Positions 34,739-46,456 of a DNA stretch of 64,000 nucleotides are shown piece by piece. This DNA is from Sipunculus nudus (taxonomy: Eukaryota; Annelida; Sipuncula; Golfingiida; Sipunculidae). Location of the stretch: contig CM049313.1 in the NCBI GenBank assembly GCA_026874595.1, forward strand, positions 27,218,008-27,282,007. The letters are read 5' to 3'. The notes beneath the pieces are model-generated. The model saw only the letters and a list, made by a program, of their open reading frames with translations, was not told where the DNA came from and ran no database searches. A program made the translations under genes and the position numbers. Position 1 is the first letter of the stretch. The number at the start of each line of letters is the position of its first letter.

Positions 34739-35420
34739 GTACTGCTATTAAGCCAAAGGTACAGATGTAAATCATGGTTTATTAATCAACTCTGGACCCA
34801 GTTTCAGGTTAACAGAAATTTATTTGAACAACATTAGGATTTTCATTTTATAAGTCCATGGGCTAGGAGGGGTCACCGTGCACCCCCTCCGGGATTTTAT
34901 GACATATGTATAATTAGATCCCCAAGTATGTCCAATTAATGAATTAAGATGTTAACATTGATTATTTTGGGATACACTACCCTTTTTAGGCCATTTAAAG
35001 ACAACGGCGTCTTTATGCACGCACCCGCAGACAGGTTGCCTTGATAGGGGGGTAGTAATATTTAATATTTGACATATTCACTTCAAATAAACTGCATTGT
35101 TTGCAAATAGTGTGGAAAAGTCACTGACAACAATTATCATATAAATGTATTATGTATTTTTGTTGATGAAGCAATTAATCACTATACTTATAAAATATCA
35201 TAAAAAAATTGAATTTAACAGCTTTTTCTTTCATTATTCCCAACAGAAGTTTATTTTTGAGCTGATGTTGCATTTCTAAATTTCTACTACATTAATACAT
35301 TAGTTCCTGACATTCCTATAATTTCTGAGGATAAAATTATGAATATTTGACCATATACACCTGCAATGAATGACCCTTTGTTAATTCTATTTTATGGTAT
35401 CGCTTGTTTATAAGACGGAT
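34739..35420. other. Unrecognised AT-rich sequence inside the CACTA candidate
   Basis: It contains a GTCACCGTGCACCCCCTCCGG stretch (34870-34893) resembling GTCACTGTGCACCCCTTCTGG at 35624 and 37525. No coding potential is seen. Confidence 0.5.
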
Positions 35421-37321
35421 GTGGTGTTATTTGTTCCTCTCCAGATGCATTGATTTTCACTGTGATGCTTCCTTAATACTCTGAACTGTTATTTGTCTGA
35501 ACCTGAAGATATTTATTGGTTTTAAAAATAAAGGAAACCCTTTCTTGAGCCATTTTTTACATTTAAAATTTATACAAAAATAATTATATTTAGGCCAATA
35601 TATATATATATATATATATGAAGGGTCACTGTGCACCCCTTCTGGTGCACAGATGATGGTGATTCTCTAATGATCAGTACATTTAATATCATGAAAGACA
35701 TTGACCATTGTGACACCTCGATTTTGGTACACTGATTGAGCTGAGACCTAATGCAGCATTAAACCTGCCAGTATTATAAAGTAGAAAGCCTATCTTAATA
35801 TTTAGAAAAATTTCAATTCCCATTAAAATAATATACCTCTCTGAATGTCTAAGCGAGTTTGCATTGAAAAGAATGTTCTGAACTGTTGGAAACATTTTAC
35901 TGATTAGCCAAAGACGAATTCCCGTCAGTGACCATATATATTATTTTATCAGCACTGAATATTATTTTGAATGAAAAATTGTAATGATACTTCAGGAGAG
36001 GATCTTAATATATAGTATTGAGTACTCCCCAGAAGCAGATGTTTATGCAGGGACTGTAATGAAACACTGACATTTCTTTTATATCACCTATCTGTTGAAT
36101 AATATTAAACTACACCATAAACTAGGAAGCAGATTCTCAACAATGTCTCTTGACAGTTGAATGGAATGCTTTAAAAATGTGAGGCTTTTACTTCCTGCTT
36201 GTAAACATAGCCTTGAATCATTGAGCATTGAATTTTAGATTGGGAGTTCCATAACCTCGACCTCTCCTGGAGAAATAAGTGGTCCATTTTTCATTAACTT
36301 GACGAAAAAATACATAGTCGTTGAATTTATATAATAACAGAAGTAAGGACTGAAATCTAAATGATTCTTCATAAAAACACAAATTTTGAGGATTGGCATA
36401 GGAAGGCGGTAGTAAAGGATTAACTGAGCGAAATGAATTCGTGTCATGCCCACCCTTATTTATACTTTTAAGGATATGGATATTTTACAAAATTGTTTGC
36501 AGGGAATGTAATGTAATCTCTTGTGTAAATGGAGGAGAAATACCACTGGCTATCACAGCTTCAAGTCCATATAAGCAGGCAAGTGTGATTCAGCCAGACA
36601 ATCATTAGCACTGTCTTATCTGACCATCCCCACTATACCAGCTTATATACACCATTGAGGCTGTAATTAATTCTTGGTATGCTTCAAGGAAGGTTAAATG
36701 AACAACCTCACATTTATCCGTAGGCCTAAATGAAAGGCCATACATGTGTAGCTTTGCCCTACATTATAATGCCAGTCCCTTGATACAAGATAAAGTTCTA
36801 GTGCAGTATGTCATTTCTGAGCTTTTTCATGCTCAGTGCACAAGCAGCTGCATTGAGTAAATTGGCTGAACAGGGCCCCTAGTTGTTTGCCTGCAATTTT
36901 TCAGGCAGGCAGGCATAATCTACCTCCAAACACAAAAGTATCGGTATTAGCGATATCCCATATTAATTTAGTTCTAGGGAAAATGAGAATTCCTTTTAAT
37001 TGTTCCTGGGAAAAACAGAATTCTTTTTTCTCTTTAGAAAAATGAGAATCAAGAGATATTATGAATTGATTTTCATTTTTTTTCTGAAAAGAATGGGAAC
37101 TCTCATTTTTCCCAGAAAGAGCTGAAATTCTCATTCTGCCTTGGTAGATTCTTGATTTTAGAATAGGAGAGCCCACAGCTCCTGCGCTCTCTCCCTTTGC
37201 TACGCTGCTTTCTGCTGTGAGACTAAGGACAAGAATCTGACTGCACCTCTAATAATAGTGGTTTTGAAGATACTATGTTTTCCTAGACTCCATTATAGAA
37301 TTATTCTGGTGTACATATGTA
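35421..37321 (+). repeat. 1901-bp tandem duplication, first copy
   Basis: Every landmark recurs 1901 bp downstream, for example GTGGTGTTATTTGTTCC at 35421 and 37322. It includes an (AT)n microsatellite near 35600. Reverse-strand frames of 68, 72 and 91 codons are present in both copies, with only one residue difference in the first. I recognise no protein, and they look like chance frames. Confidence 0.95.
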
Positions 37322-39222
37322 GTGGTGTTATTTGTTCCTCTCCAGATGCATTGATTTTCACTGTGATGCTTCCTTAATACTCTGAACTGTTATTTGTCTG
37401 AACCTGAAGATATTTATTGGTTTTAAAAATAAAGGAAACCCTTTCTTGAGCCATTTTTTACATTTAAAATTTATACAAAAATAATTATATTTAGGCCAAT
37501 ATATATATATATATATATATGAAGGGTCACTGTGCACCCCTTCTGGTGCACAGATGATGGTGATTCTCTAATGATCAGTACATTTAATATCATGAAAGAC
37601 ATTGACCATTGTGACACCTCGATTTTGGTACACTGATTGAGCTGAGACCTAATGCAGCATTAAACCTGCCAGTATTATAAAGTAGAAAGCCTATCTTAAT
37701 ATTTAGAAAAATTTCAATTCCCATTAAAATAATATACCTCTCTGAATGTCTAAGCGAGTTTGCATTGAAAAGAATGTTCTGAAATGTTGGAAACATTTTA
37801 CTGATTAGCCAAAGACGAATTCCCGTCAGTGACCATATATATTATTTTATCAGCACTGAATATTATTTTGAATGAAAAATTGTAATGATACTTCAGGAGA
37901 GGATCTTAATATATAGTATTGAGTACTCCCCAGAAGCAGATGTTTATGCAGGGACTGTAATGAAACACTGACATTTCTTTTATATCACCTATCTGTTGAA
38001 TAATATTAAACTACACCATAAACTAGGAAGCAGATTCTCAACAATGTCTCTTGACAGTTGAATGGAATGCTTTAAAAATGTGAGGCTTTTACTTCCTGCT
38101 TGTAAACATAGCCTTGAATCATTGAGCATTGAATTTTAGATTGGGAGTTCCATAACCTCGACCTCTCCTGGAGAAATAAGTGGTCCATTTTTCATTAACT
38201 TGACGAAAAAATACATAGTCGTTGAATTTATATAATAACAGAAGTAAGGACTGAAATCTAAATGATTCTTCATAAAAACACAAATTTTGAGGATTGGCAT
38301 AGGAAGGCGGTAGTAAAGGATTAACTGAGCGAAATGAATTCGTGTCATGCCCACCCTTATTTATACTTTTAAGGATATGGATATTTTACAAAATTGTTTG
38401 CAGGCAATGTAATGTAATCTCTTGTGTAAATGGAGGAGAAATACCACTGGCTATCACAGCTTCAAGTCCATATAAGCAGGCAAGTGTGATTCAGCCAGAC
38501 AATCATTAGCACTGTCTTATCTGACCATCCCCACTATACCAGCTTATATACACCATTGAGGCTGTAATTAATTCTTGGTATGCTTCAAGGAAGGTTAAAT
38601 GAACAACCTCACATTTATCCGTAGGCCTAAATGAAAGGCCATACATGTGTAGCTTTGCCCTACATTATAATGCCAGTCCCTTGATACAAGATAAAGTTCT
38701 AGTGCAGTATGTCATTTCTGAGCTTTTTCATGCTCAGTGCACAAGCAGCTGCATTGAGTAAATTGGCTGAACAGGGCCCCTAGTTGTTTGCCTGCAATTT
38801 TTCAGGCAGGCAGGCATAATCTACCTCCAAACACAAAAGTATCGGTATTAGCGATATCCCATATTAATTTAGTTCTAGGGAAAATGAGAATTCCTTTTAA
38901 TTGTTCCTGGGAAAAACAGAATTCTTTTTTCTCTTTAGAAAAATGAGAATCAAGAGATATTATGAATTGATTTTCATTTTTTTTCTGAAAAGAATGGGAA
39001 CTCTCATTTTTCCCAGAAAGAGCTGAAATTCTCATTCTGCCTTGGTAGATTCTTGATTTTAGAATAGGAGAGCCCACAGCTCCTGCGCTCTCTCCCTTTG
39101 CTACGCTGCTTTCTGCTGTGAGACTAAGGACAAGAATCTGACTGCACCTCTAATAATAGTGGTTTTGAAGATACTATGTTTTCCTAGACTCCATTATAGA
39201 ATTATTCTGGTGTACATATGTA
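37322..39222 (+). repeat. 1901-bp tandem duplication, second copy
   Basis: It is nearly identical to 35421-37321. Differences I see are at 37783 (GAAATGTTGG against GAACTGTTGG) and 38404 (CAGGCAATG against CAGGGAATG). The junction is head to tail with no extra bases. Such identity implies a very recent event or an assembly duplication. Confidence 0.95.
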
Positions 39223-39950
39223 GTTGATCCAGATCTCAGCAAAAAGCTTGCAAGTTTCAAGACACTCAAGCTGCCTCACCATGTATCAATAAAATGTTCT
39301 CTCATGGGGCTTAAGAATCCAGCGGATGGCAAGTGAGGCACTCAGATTCATGTGAAGGCTGGACTGGCTGATTACATAAGACTTAACACAAGAGACAAAA
39401 TGTGAGGGTGTCAAGTTCAAAGTTAATTTGGCTTGTGAGGGGCCAGGGCAATGGCACTGGCTGCATTGCTTATCTTCATGAATACCATGAGTCTGTTGGT
39501 GGTCAGGGCTGGGATAGCCAATATACATGTATATATAACACATGTTCTTCATGATCCATGTGGATCCAATCTGTGAATGTTCTTCAATTTTAGAAGAGTT
39601 TGGAAAGAGCAGTGATCAAAAGCTTTCTGTTTACAAATTAAATTACAAGAGATAAATTCATTTAAACTGTTTCCAACAATTTGCCTGAAACTGAAAGCAA
39701 ATACTGCGGCAGGTCAAATTTCAAGTGAGTGAAAAGTTACTTCCTAGACCAGGGCAAGCACATCTGGTAATTAGCCACACCTCATTATTTTCTCATCAGC
39801 TTGCTGTATCACTGGTTTACAGAGTTGACCTGCATGAATCTGGGCCTGGACAGCCTGGTGTCTGGCCATGTGTAAAGCTTTTTAGGCAGTTACATGCCAA
39901 CCAGACCTAAACATCTGGCTTGCTCTGACTTGCAAGCAATGCCTTCAGCC
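39223..39950. other. Unrecognised sequence inside the CACTA candidate
   Basis: Less AT-rich than its surroundings. It contains short frames (39286-39552 minus, 39725-39910 plus) without recognisable domains or clear exon borders. Confidence 0.5.
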
Positions 39951-39959
39951 TGTCTATCT

Positions 39960-40710
39960 GAAAAAATACTGAAAAGTTAGTGAAAATATTGAAGTCTTGC
40001 TGCACTCATGACCTTGAATATATACAGCTGACGGATATTTCAGAAGTATTGTAAAGTTACCAAAAAGTCAGAAAAGAACCGAAAAGTTGCAAAAAAGTAC
40101 AAGTATATTGGTGCATACATGATTTAGAATATATATAGAAGGCAGTCAAGTTTAATGGACCAAAAAAATTACTGAAACATTACTGAAATATACTATAGTG
40201 TTGCTGTACCTGAATGTATAAATAGGAAAAAGAAAAGTACCAAAATTTAACAAAAAGGCACTGAAAAATACCAAAAGTTACTGTAATGTTACTCCAATGA
40301 ATAAAATATTATTGGACTCAGGACTGTATATTCATAAAGAAAGCATTTTAAAAATATGTAAAAGTTATCAGAGAAATACCGAAGAGTACCAAAATGTAAG
40401 TCCAGAGTGGGTATTGCTGAACATTGAATAGTACCAAAAGTTACTGAAAAGTACAAAAAAATTACTGAAAAGGAACCAAACAGTTATTTAAAAGTATTAA
40501 ATTGTAAATTAATAAATACAAAAAACTACAAAAAATTGTTTTAGACTGTCAGTTAACTTAGCAAATTGTATACACTCATAATCCTACATTACTGATGATG
40601 AAAAGAAACTGAAAAGTAATTAAAAGATACTTAAAAAGACTAAAAGTACCAAAATGTAGCTGAACATAAATAAAACTAAAAAATAGCAAAAAAATACTGA
40701 AAAGTCTGTA
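39960..40710 (+). repeat. Degenerate A-rich array, ~10-11-bp period
   Basis: Variants of GAAAAGTTAC, CCAAAAGTTACTG and GAAAAGTACC recur throughout 750 bp, interspersed with GTATAT stretches. All three phases contain stops, so it is not coding. It is a strongly diverged simple repeat. Confidence 0.75.
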
Positions 40711-40915
40711 AAAATTTGCCTGTCACTAAGTTTCCCTTCGAGAAAAATTTATTTTACTTTTTATGAAGATTTTTCATAGAATAAGCATTTATATAGGTGC
40801 ATCATTTCTTAGACTGGCCCAGTCAATGAAATGGCTCTGACAGAGATATTAAACGGCTCCCACTGTGTCGCACTTAGTGCCGTTACTGCTACCACGCGGC
40901 AACTTACATAACTAA

Positions 40916-41598
40916 CTAGAATACGGGTAGTCGACAAGCGACTACGTGTATCCGCCTAAATCAGAGTGGAACGGGTGAAGTGAGGCATGGATTAAGTGGC
41001 AAGGGGAAATAGAGTGAAGTGTTGCATATTGGCATGGATGTCTGCAGCCAAATTGTGTATGAAGGTTGCCCCCCCTACCACAAAATCCAGAAAGCCGTCC
41101 CAGTTGTATACATATGCAAAATTTAAGGCAGATAAGTCAAACCACTACATGTATATGAGTGATTTTAGCCCAGGCAGACAATCAGATGGACGCTGAGCAA
41201 AAATGGTTGCAGGTGACGGCACCAGTTTTGCGTATGATAAAGAGCTATGTGAGAACTATACACATGCAAAACTTTGGCCAAATTGGTCAAACGGTTCCCA
41301 AGATATGAGCTTGGATGTCTGCTGCATAAACTAGAATGCAGGTGGCTCCACCTGTCATAAAATGAAGAGAGCTGTCGGGGATGTATAAACCTGCAAAATT
41401 TTAGCCAGATATGTCAAACCACTGCCGAGATGTGAGTGATTTTATCCCATGGCAGACAAACAGACAGGAGCTGTGCAAAAATGGCTGCAGGTGGCGCCAC
41501 CAGTTTTGCGTATGTTATAAAGCTCTCCAAGGGCTACATTTGTGCAAAAAAATTTTCCTGATCGGTCAAACGGTTCCCAAGATATGAGCTTGGATGTC
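40916..41598 (-). mobile_element. Family C fragment, reverse orientation, 5' truncated
   Basis: The 3' terminus is intact on the minus strand: CTAG (40916-40919), the hairpin GTAGTCGACAAGCGACTAC and the inverted motif GTATCCGCC. It is followed by C repeats, including one GGTGGCGCCACC near 41490. It stops at GCTTGGATGTCTG without reaching the C 5' motif. Confidence 0.8.
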
Positions 41599-43755
41599 TG
41601 ATTTTTTTATTTTCACAGTTTTATTAAACATTAAAAATATTCTCTTGTCACTGATTCACTCTTTTCTCAGTTTTTACAGTTTGTTTTCTTGCAAAAGCTG
41701 CCTGGATAAACCTGTATCTTTTTGCTTACAAATACCACAAAATGAATCCCCAATTAATCCCCTTTGTTGGAGCCAAATAAATATTATACCAATAAACATA
41801 TGGGTACACTGATACACTTAAACTCATAATTAAAAGGTTACTTCATGGTAATAATTTTCATCTGTCCAAAACATCCTCCCTTGCAAAAAGGCCTGTCCTA
41901 AATATCCCAGTCCCAAACATCCTAGTCTGAAATGTCCTAGTCCAAAACGTCTGTGTCCAAAACATCTGGTACTACCCTACATTCAGGCTAATATATAATG
42001 TCATAATTCTAACTAAGTAACTTAACAATTAAGTTTTTTTGGTAAATGCAGACTTTTCTCTAGTTCAGGTTGTATACATTAATTTCCCCTTCACAAAGCC
42101 TTAAGCTATGAGCAAAAATTTGCAATCGATTTTAATTGATAATCAGCCAATCACTATGATACACTGTGTCATGGAATGAAATGACTGTTAAAAAACTGTA
42201 AAATTCCCTTAATTGTGGTATAAATAGTGTGATAAACTGTTTTCAATAAGCTGTTCATGAATATTTATCTGAAAGACAGACAGACAGATAAGAAATATTG
42301 CTTGCAAGTCTGAACCAAGCCAGAAAATATTCTGTCCCAGTCCGAACACAAGATGTGTGTCTGTAAGGGCTGGAAACTGGCTTAGCTGTGCATGCACATA
42401 CTTCAGGCTGACTAGGTCCAGAGTTCAGACCTGCCAGCACTGGACACCAGTGATACTGCAGCCCTGATCAACTGATAAGATATAAATGAGGTGTGACTGA
42501 AAGTGGAATTTTGCATCACATCTCCTTGGCTGAGAATCTGAGCGAGTGCTTACAAGTAATGATGATAGGACTGGTATCCATTGAACACCAATGGGAATTT
42601 TTTTAAAGCCAACAAATTATATATTTTTTTCAGATATCAAATTTTTTTTTTAATAATACCAAATTCCTCCATTTTTTTTAAAACAGCACTCTTGTTGAAC
42701 TTTGAATGAAAAGTTTTGTGAGGAAGAGGGAACATTATAAACTCTCTTTAACAGGTTACCTGCCTGATGATTTTTTCTGGCAATTTAAATCAAGGGGGTC
42801 TTGATAAACACTGTTCAGTGTCTTTTAAACTAAACTTGAAACTTATGTTCTTTGCTCAATAAAGCTTAAAAATTATTAATATATTGTCAATCAGGATTAA
42901 ATAGTGATGTTGCCAGAATTCTGAAATATCAGTAATGTAAATGACACACAACATTATATCATATGAGTGTGCATGTGTAACTAGACATTACAAGTGCTTC
43001 CCTTTCCAGAAAGTAACCTTATGTAATAATTACCATTTCCATAGCTGTGAAAGGATTTTCAAATTTTCTTGAATAACAAAGATATAAAACTTTCTTTAGT
43101 TATTGAATTTATCCCAGTTATTCCTATGATGTGATAAAACTTTTTCTTAGTTATTGAATTTATCCAAGTTGTTCCTATGATGTGTTACAAGTAACATGTA
43201 ACATATCATAACCTTCAAAATTCTAGTAATAGGATGAGATAATTACAAATTCAGTTTATCTCTCTGAATAAAATGTCTTCATATTTGTATCAATTGGTCG
43301 CCTGATAAATTTTTTGTAAATGTTTAAGAATTGTTGTAATTAACAAAAAAAGGCTAACCATGCTTCCTGAATATAATGATCACATTATGTGCTTTTACTA
43401 TTAATTTGGAGTTGAAGAAAATAAAATTCTACAAAGTGCCTTACATTAATATTACTCTCTGAAGGTAATTACTGAGGAGATTTTTTTTTAATACATTGCT
43501 TCCTGTTTTTTTATTTGATAATCAGACCATTTATGCTAAAAAAAAACATAACATAGATACATGTCTTTATTTGGATCAGTTGGTCATTCAGAAGATCCTG
43601 AAAACAGCCCCATGAACAAAGGTGTGCATTAAGGAAATGTCAGTTATATTTGTTGTACATGTATTAAGTTGACATTTGCCAAAAATTCACAGTTTTATTA
43701 AGTTAATTTGTGCATCCATAAGCAGTGAGTGCAAAGGTTAACTTAGTAGGGAGCT
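41599..43755. other. Unrecognised AT-rich DNA inside the CACTA candidate, with a 12-mer repeat
   Basis: Around 41865-41970 the phrase TCCTAGTCCAAAACG and variants recur about six times with a ~14-bp period. A similar phrase occurs at 61165-61232. Around 43085-43185 a ~52-bp block (TTTCTTAGTTATTGAATTTATCC) is tandemly duplicated. No gene is evident. Confidence 0.55.
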
Positions 43756-44112
43756 TCATCACTCAGAGTCACTCCTGGTCACTCTTGGTCACTACCTGTC
43801 AATCACCCACCAACAAGGATCACTGGTGGTCAAAGTCATTATCACCTCTCATCAAGCTAGTGTCTGGTGGAGTAACTAAGTTCACTCAGCATCACTGCCA
43901 GTCACTCCTGGTCACTCAGCAAATTATCAATTAGTCACACCCCATCAACTGATCCCCAGGGCTGCTAAACTATCACTGCTGGTCACACAGTGATAGTCTG
44001 TGAACAGTTTAGTCACTCCCTATCACTGCTAATTACCTGTTGCGTGGCAGTGACCAGGAGTGATGAAACCGGTCACAGACCTTCACTTTGTGATAGCCCA
44101 GTTCTCATAGTG
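43756..44112 (-). repeat. Right terminal inverted repeat of the CACTA candidate
   Basis: It mirrors 34382-34738 and ends TAGTG. The frames at 34560-34775 (minus) and 43725-43934 (plus) translate this same repeat and are not genes. Confidence 0.85.
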
Positions 44113-45316
44113 GATGCAGTTGATAATGTTAATTTAAATTTCCAGGTCTTTTCCAAGTGTTTTAGCTTATGTTTTACTAATGAAATTAAAACTTGTGGAT
44201 GTATCAGCTTTCACAAGACTATATAAATAATCAAAATTTATATTACTGGTTCCTTTATTTCAGTTAATAAAATTAAATTGCCAATCACTAATGTGCTCCA
44301 TGTATGATTTATAGGGTGTTCTTATCCTAAAATTATTTTTACACATATAATGGTTTCATAGCTGAGACTACTTTTTATTTTTTTTCTGATACTTTTTTTT
44401 AAATATTCAAATATGATAAAAAATCAGATCTTAGAAAAGTTCTCATTATGATTTCTGTAATATTTATAATTGTCATAAGATTCTTACTTTGTCCAGTGTG
44501 TATTTTGATGTGAAAGTAGTCCAAAGTGATGTATTATTTTTACTTTTTTTTTCAAATATAAATTAAAGCCATAAAACCAGGTACTTATGATCATTATTTA
44601 AATTTGTGAATTTTGCATATTCTAGATTCTCAGCATCTTTGTTTGGCTGAAACTGAATAAATACCAGATATGATGTGAATACTTTGCAAATATATTTTAA
44701 TCTGAATATGAATATGCACTCCATAATTTCATGTATAAGGATAGGAATAGAGGTAAAAATGAAAGTATTTGAAAAAGAATGCAAATACTTTAAAAATGTA
44801 TTCATGAATGCATTCATTAATATATATTATATAATATTATTTTATTATTTATTTATTTCAGTTATATTATTAAAAATATTTTTATGATTCTGATATTATT
44901 TTTAATAAAAATTATATTTGGTACAATAGTTGTTTATTAAATTTTAATAAACAGATAAACTCTAACATATATGTGCTAATGCTACTCTTGGGTAATGGGT
45001 AACCTGTAATTATTAAATAACAGTTAACTCATTTGTAAAAAGCATAATTAACATGACTGATAAAGGACATTTTTTTTCAAATACTTCTGCTGCAATGTAG
45101 AAAAAGTTATATGGCCAAGTCAAAACCTGTGTGACAATAGCACTCCATATGTAAATAATATAAATGACATCAGTCCTCTTCCCTGTCTTCAAAGACACTA
45201 TCAAAATCTTACATAACTTGAGTTAAACACCAACAACTCATAATACACCTTATAATTCCACAAAAAAGCCAGCATGTGCCTCATTTCTAAATCATATTTT
45301 GTGATCATATATAACA
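44113..45316. other. AT-rich non-coding DNA, probable intron
   Basis: It lies between the CACTA candidate and an A-type 3' terminus, upstream of the MSH3 exon. No domain, splice-bounded exon or repeat family was recognised. Frames at 44563-44817 and 44675-44887 overlap in opposite directions and are low complexity. Confidence 0.5.
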
Positions 45317-45348
45317 GCTGAGCGCCATGACCCATGGAACCCTTGTTA
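45317..45348 (+). repeat. Family A-type 3' terminus
   Basis: CAGCTGAGC followed by TGACCCATGGAACCC and TTGTT: the A-family end signature with a partly decayed palindrome. The rest of the element was not recognised upstream. Confidence 0.6.
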
Positions 45349-45645
45349 CTGACATACATAGGGCTTTGGTATTTAGCTATAATTATTCTACCTTTACTGG
45401 CCTAAACAGAACTGGAGTAGTTATCTCTGATTTACTGTTACTGACCTACACAGGGCTGTAGTAGTTCACTGTGATCTACTGATACTGTTGCCATGGTAAT
45501 GGGCTGTAGTTAGGTATGATCTACTGTTACTGACCTACACAGGGCTGTAGTAGTTAGCTCTGATCTACTGTTACTGACCTACACAGGGCTGTAGTAGTTA
45601 GCTCTGATCTACTGTTACTGACCTACACAGGGCTGTAGTATCTTC
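45345..45645 (+). repeat. ~46-bp minisatellite just upstream of the MSH3 exon
   Basis: The unit is close to TACTGACCTACACAGGGCTG followed by TAGTAGTTAGCTCTGATCTACTG. The last three units are nearly identical; the earlier ones are diverged. It ends about 90 bp before the splice acceptor of the exon. Confidence 0.9.
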
Positions 45646-45736
45646 TATTTGTCAGCTTAGACTTACTGGATTCTTTGTAAATACAGGAAATCACTAGGTG
45701 TGTGCTGAATATACTATAAATTGTGTTTGTTTTCAG

Positions 45737-45899
45737 ATACAAATATAGAGAGTCTGACATTATTATACCAGCTGTGCAAGGGAATAGCACATCGTAGCTA
45801 TGGTTTGAATGTTGCATGGCTGGCTGGTATTCCTGATAAGATCATCACCATGGCAACAAACAAATCTAAACAACTTGAGGATTGTATCAACAAAAAAAG
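45737..45899 (+). CDS. MSH3: MSH3 exon (DNA mismatch repair protein), C-terminal region
   Basis: MSH3 pairs with MSH2 to form MutS-beta, which binds insertion/deletion loops in nuclear DNA and starts mismatch repair. This 163-bp exon is preceded by a pyrimidine-rich TGTGTTTGTTTTCAG acceptor and followed by AG/GTAATC, a good donor. It reads TLLYQLCKGIAHRSYGLNVA, then IPDKI and KSKQLEDCINKKR. The GIA-RSYGLNVA-LA and KSK-LE blocks lie just beyond the MutS ATPase core and match MSH3 better than MSH6, which has SYGFNAARLA. The exon begins with the last two bases of a codon and ends after two bases of the next. No internal stop is present. Neighbouring MSH3 exons were not found. Confidence 0.86.
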
Positions 45900-45900
45900 G

Positions 45901-46456
45901 TAATCCACACTGAAAAGATACACGGCTTCAGTAATTAGTTTGTGTCATGGGTCATTTCCCCATGAAAGAAAACCAGTATTCCTTACAGGGCCCTGATGGT
46001 AGTGCATATATTGCCATTTACCAACCAACAATGGTATCAAACAATCTTAACATATAATCCAGTTGGCATATCATTAGTTTTTTGGGATTACAAGTCATAT
46101 CAAAGGTATATATGAAGTATTTTGAAATGAATTCAATAAATAAGATCAAGTTTTATGTGATATAATTGAAAATTTAACCAATACTAATCATTTCTTTTAA
46201 ATTCCTTTATTATCACTCAATATCAGCTGATATTTTGGTGGTCTTACAGCCTACCAAACAATGTTCAATGTTCCAAATAATATTTGGAAAATTGTACCTC
46301 CATGTATAATACACACCACAGATTTTAGTTTAGATTTAATGACAAAAATTGTGTATTATAAGTGGGGTAAGACAGTATAAAAATAAGTATATTTTGCATT
46401 TGCTAAAATTTTCCAAAATTCAACTGAGTGATGTGACCAATGGGTCCATTGTTGTA
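45901..46456 (+). other. Probable MSH3 intron sequence ending in an A-type 3' terminus
   Basis: AT-rich with no exon recognised. It ends near 46425-46455 with CAACTGAGTGATGTGACCAATGGGTCC-like sequence (read as two parts), a decayed A-type end that directly precedes an A2 start at 46457. Confidence 0.55.

Larger units (their letters stand above)
34382..44112. mobile_element. Candidate CACTA (EnSpm-like) transposon, 9.7 kb, non-autonomous
   Basis: The outer ends read CACTATGAGAACTGGG on the left and the exact inverse on the right (CTCATAGTG at 44104-44112). Terminal inverted repeats are 357 bp each (34382-34738 and 43756-44112) and nearly identical. GAT flanks both sides (34379-34381 and 44113-44115), matching the 3-bp target duplication of CACTA elements. 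The repeats hold many copies of GAGTGACCAGGAGTGAC, as expected for subterminal transposase sites. No transposase is visible inside. It contains a 1.9 kb tandem duplication, a reversed family C fragment and other non-coding sequence. Confidence 0.72.

Noticed and set aside
35689-39077. Minus-strand frames of 68, 72 and 91 codons conserved between two copies
   Set aside because: Conservation is explained by the near-identical 1901-bp tandem duplication. No domain, splice structure or codon pattern supports a gene.
43990-44226. 78-codon plus-strand frame leading toward the MSH3 exon
   Set aside because: Its first part is the CACTA terminal repeat. The rest shows no MSH3 residues and no donor in a compatible phase.
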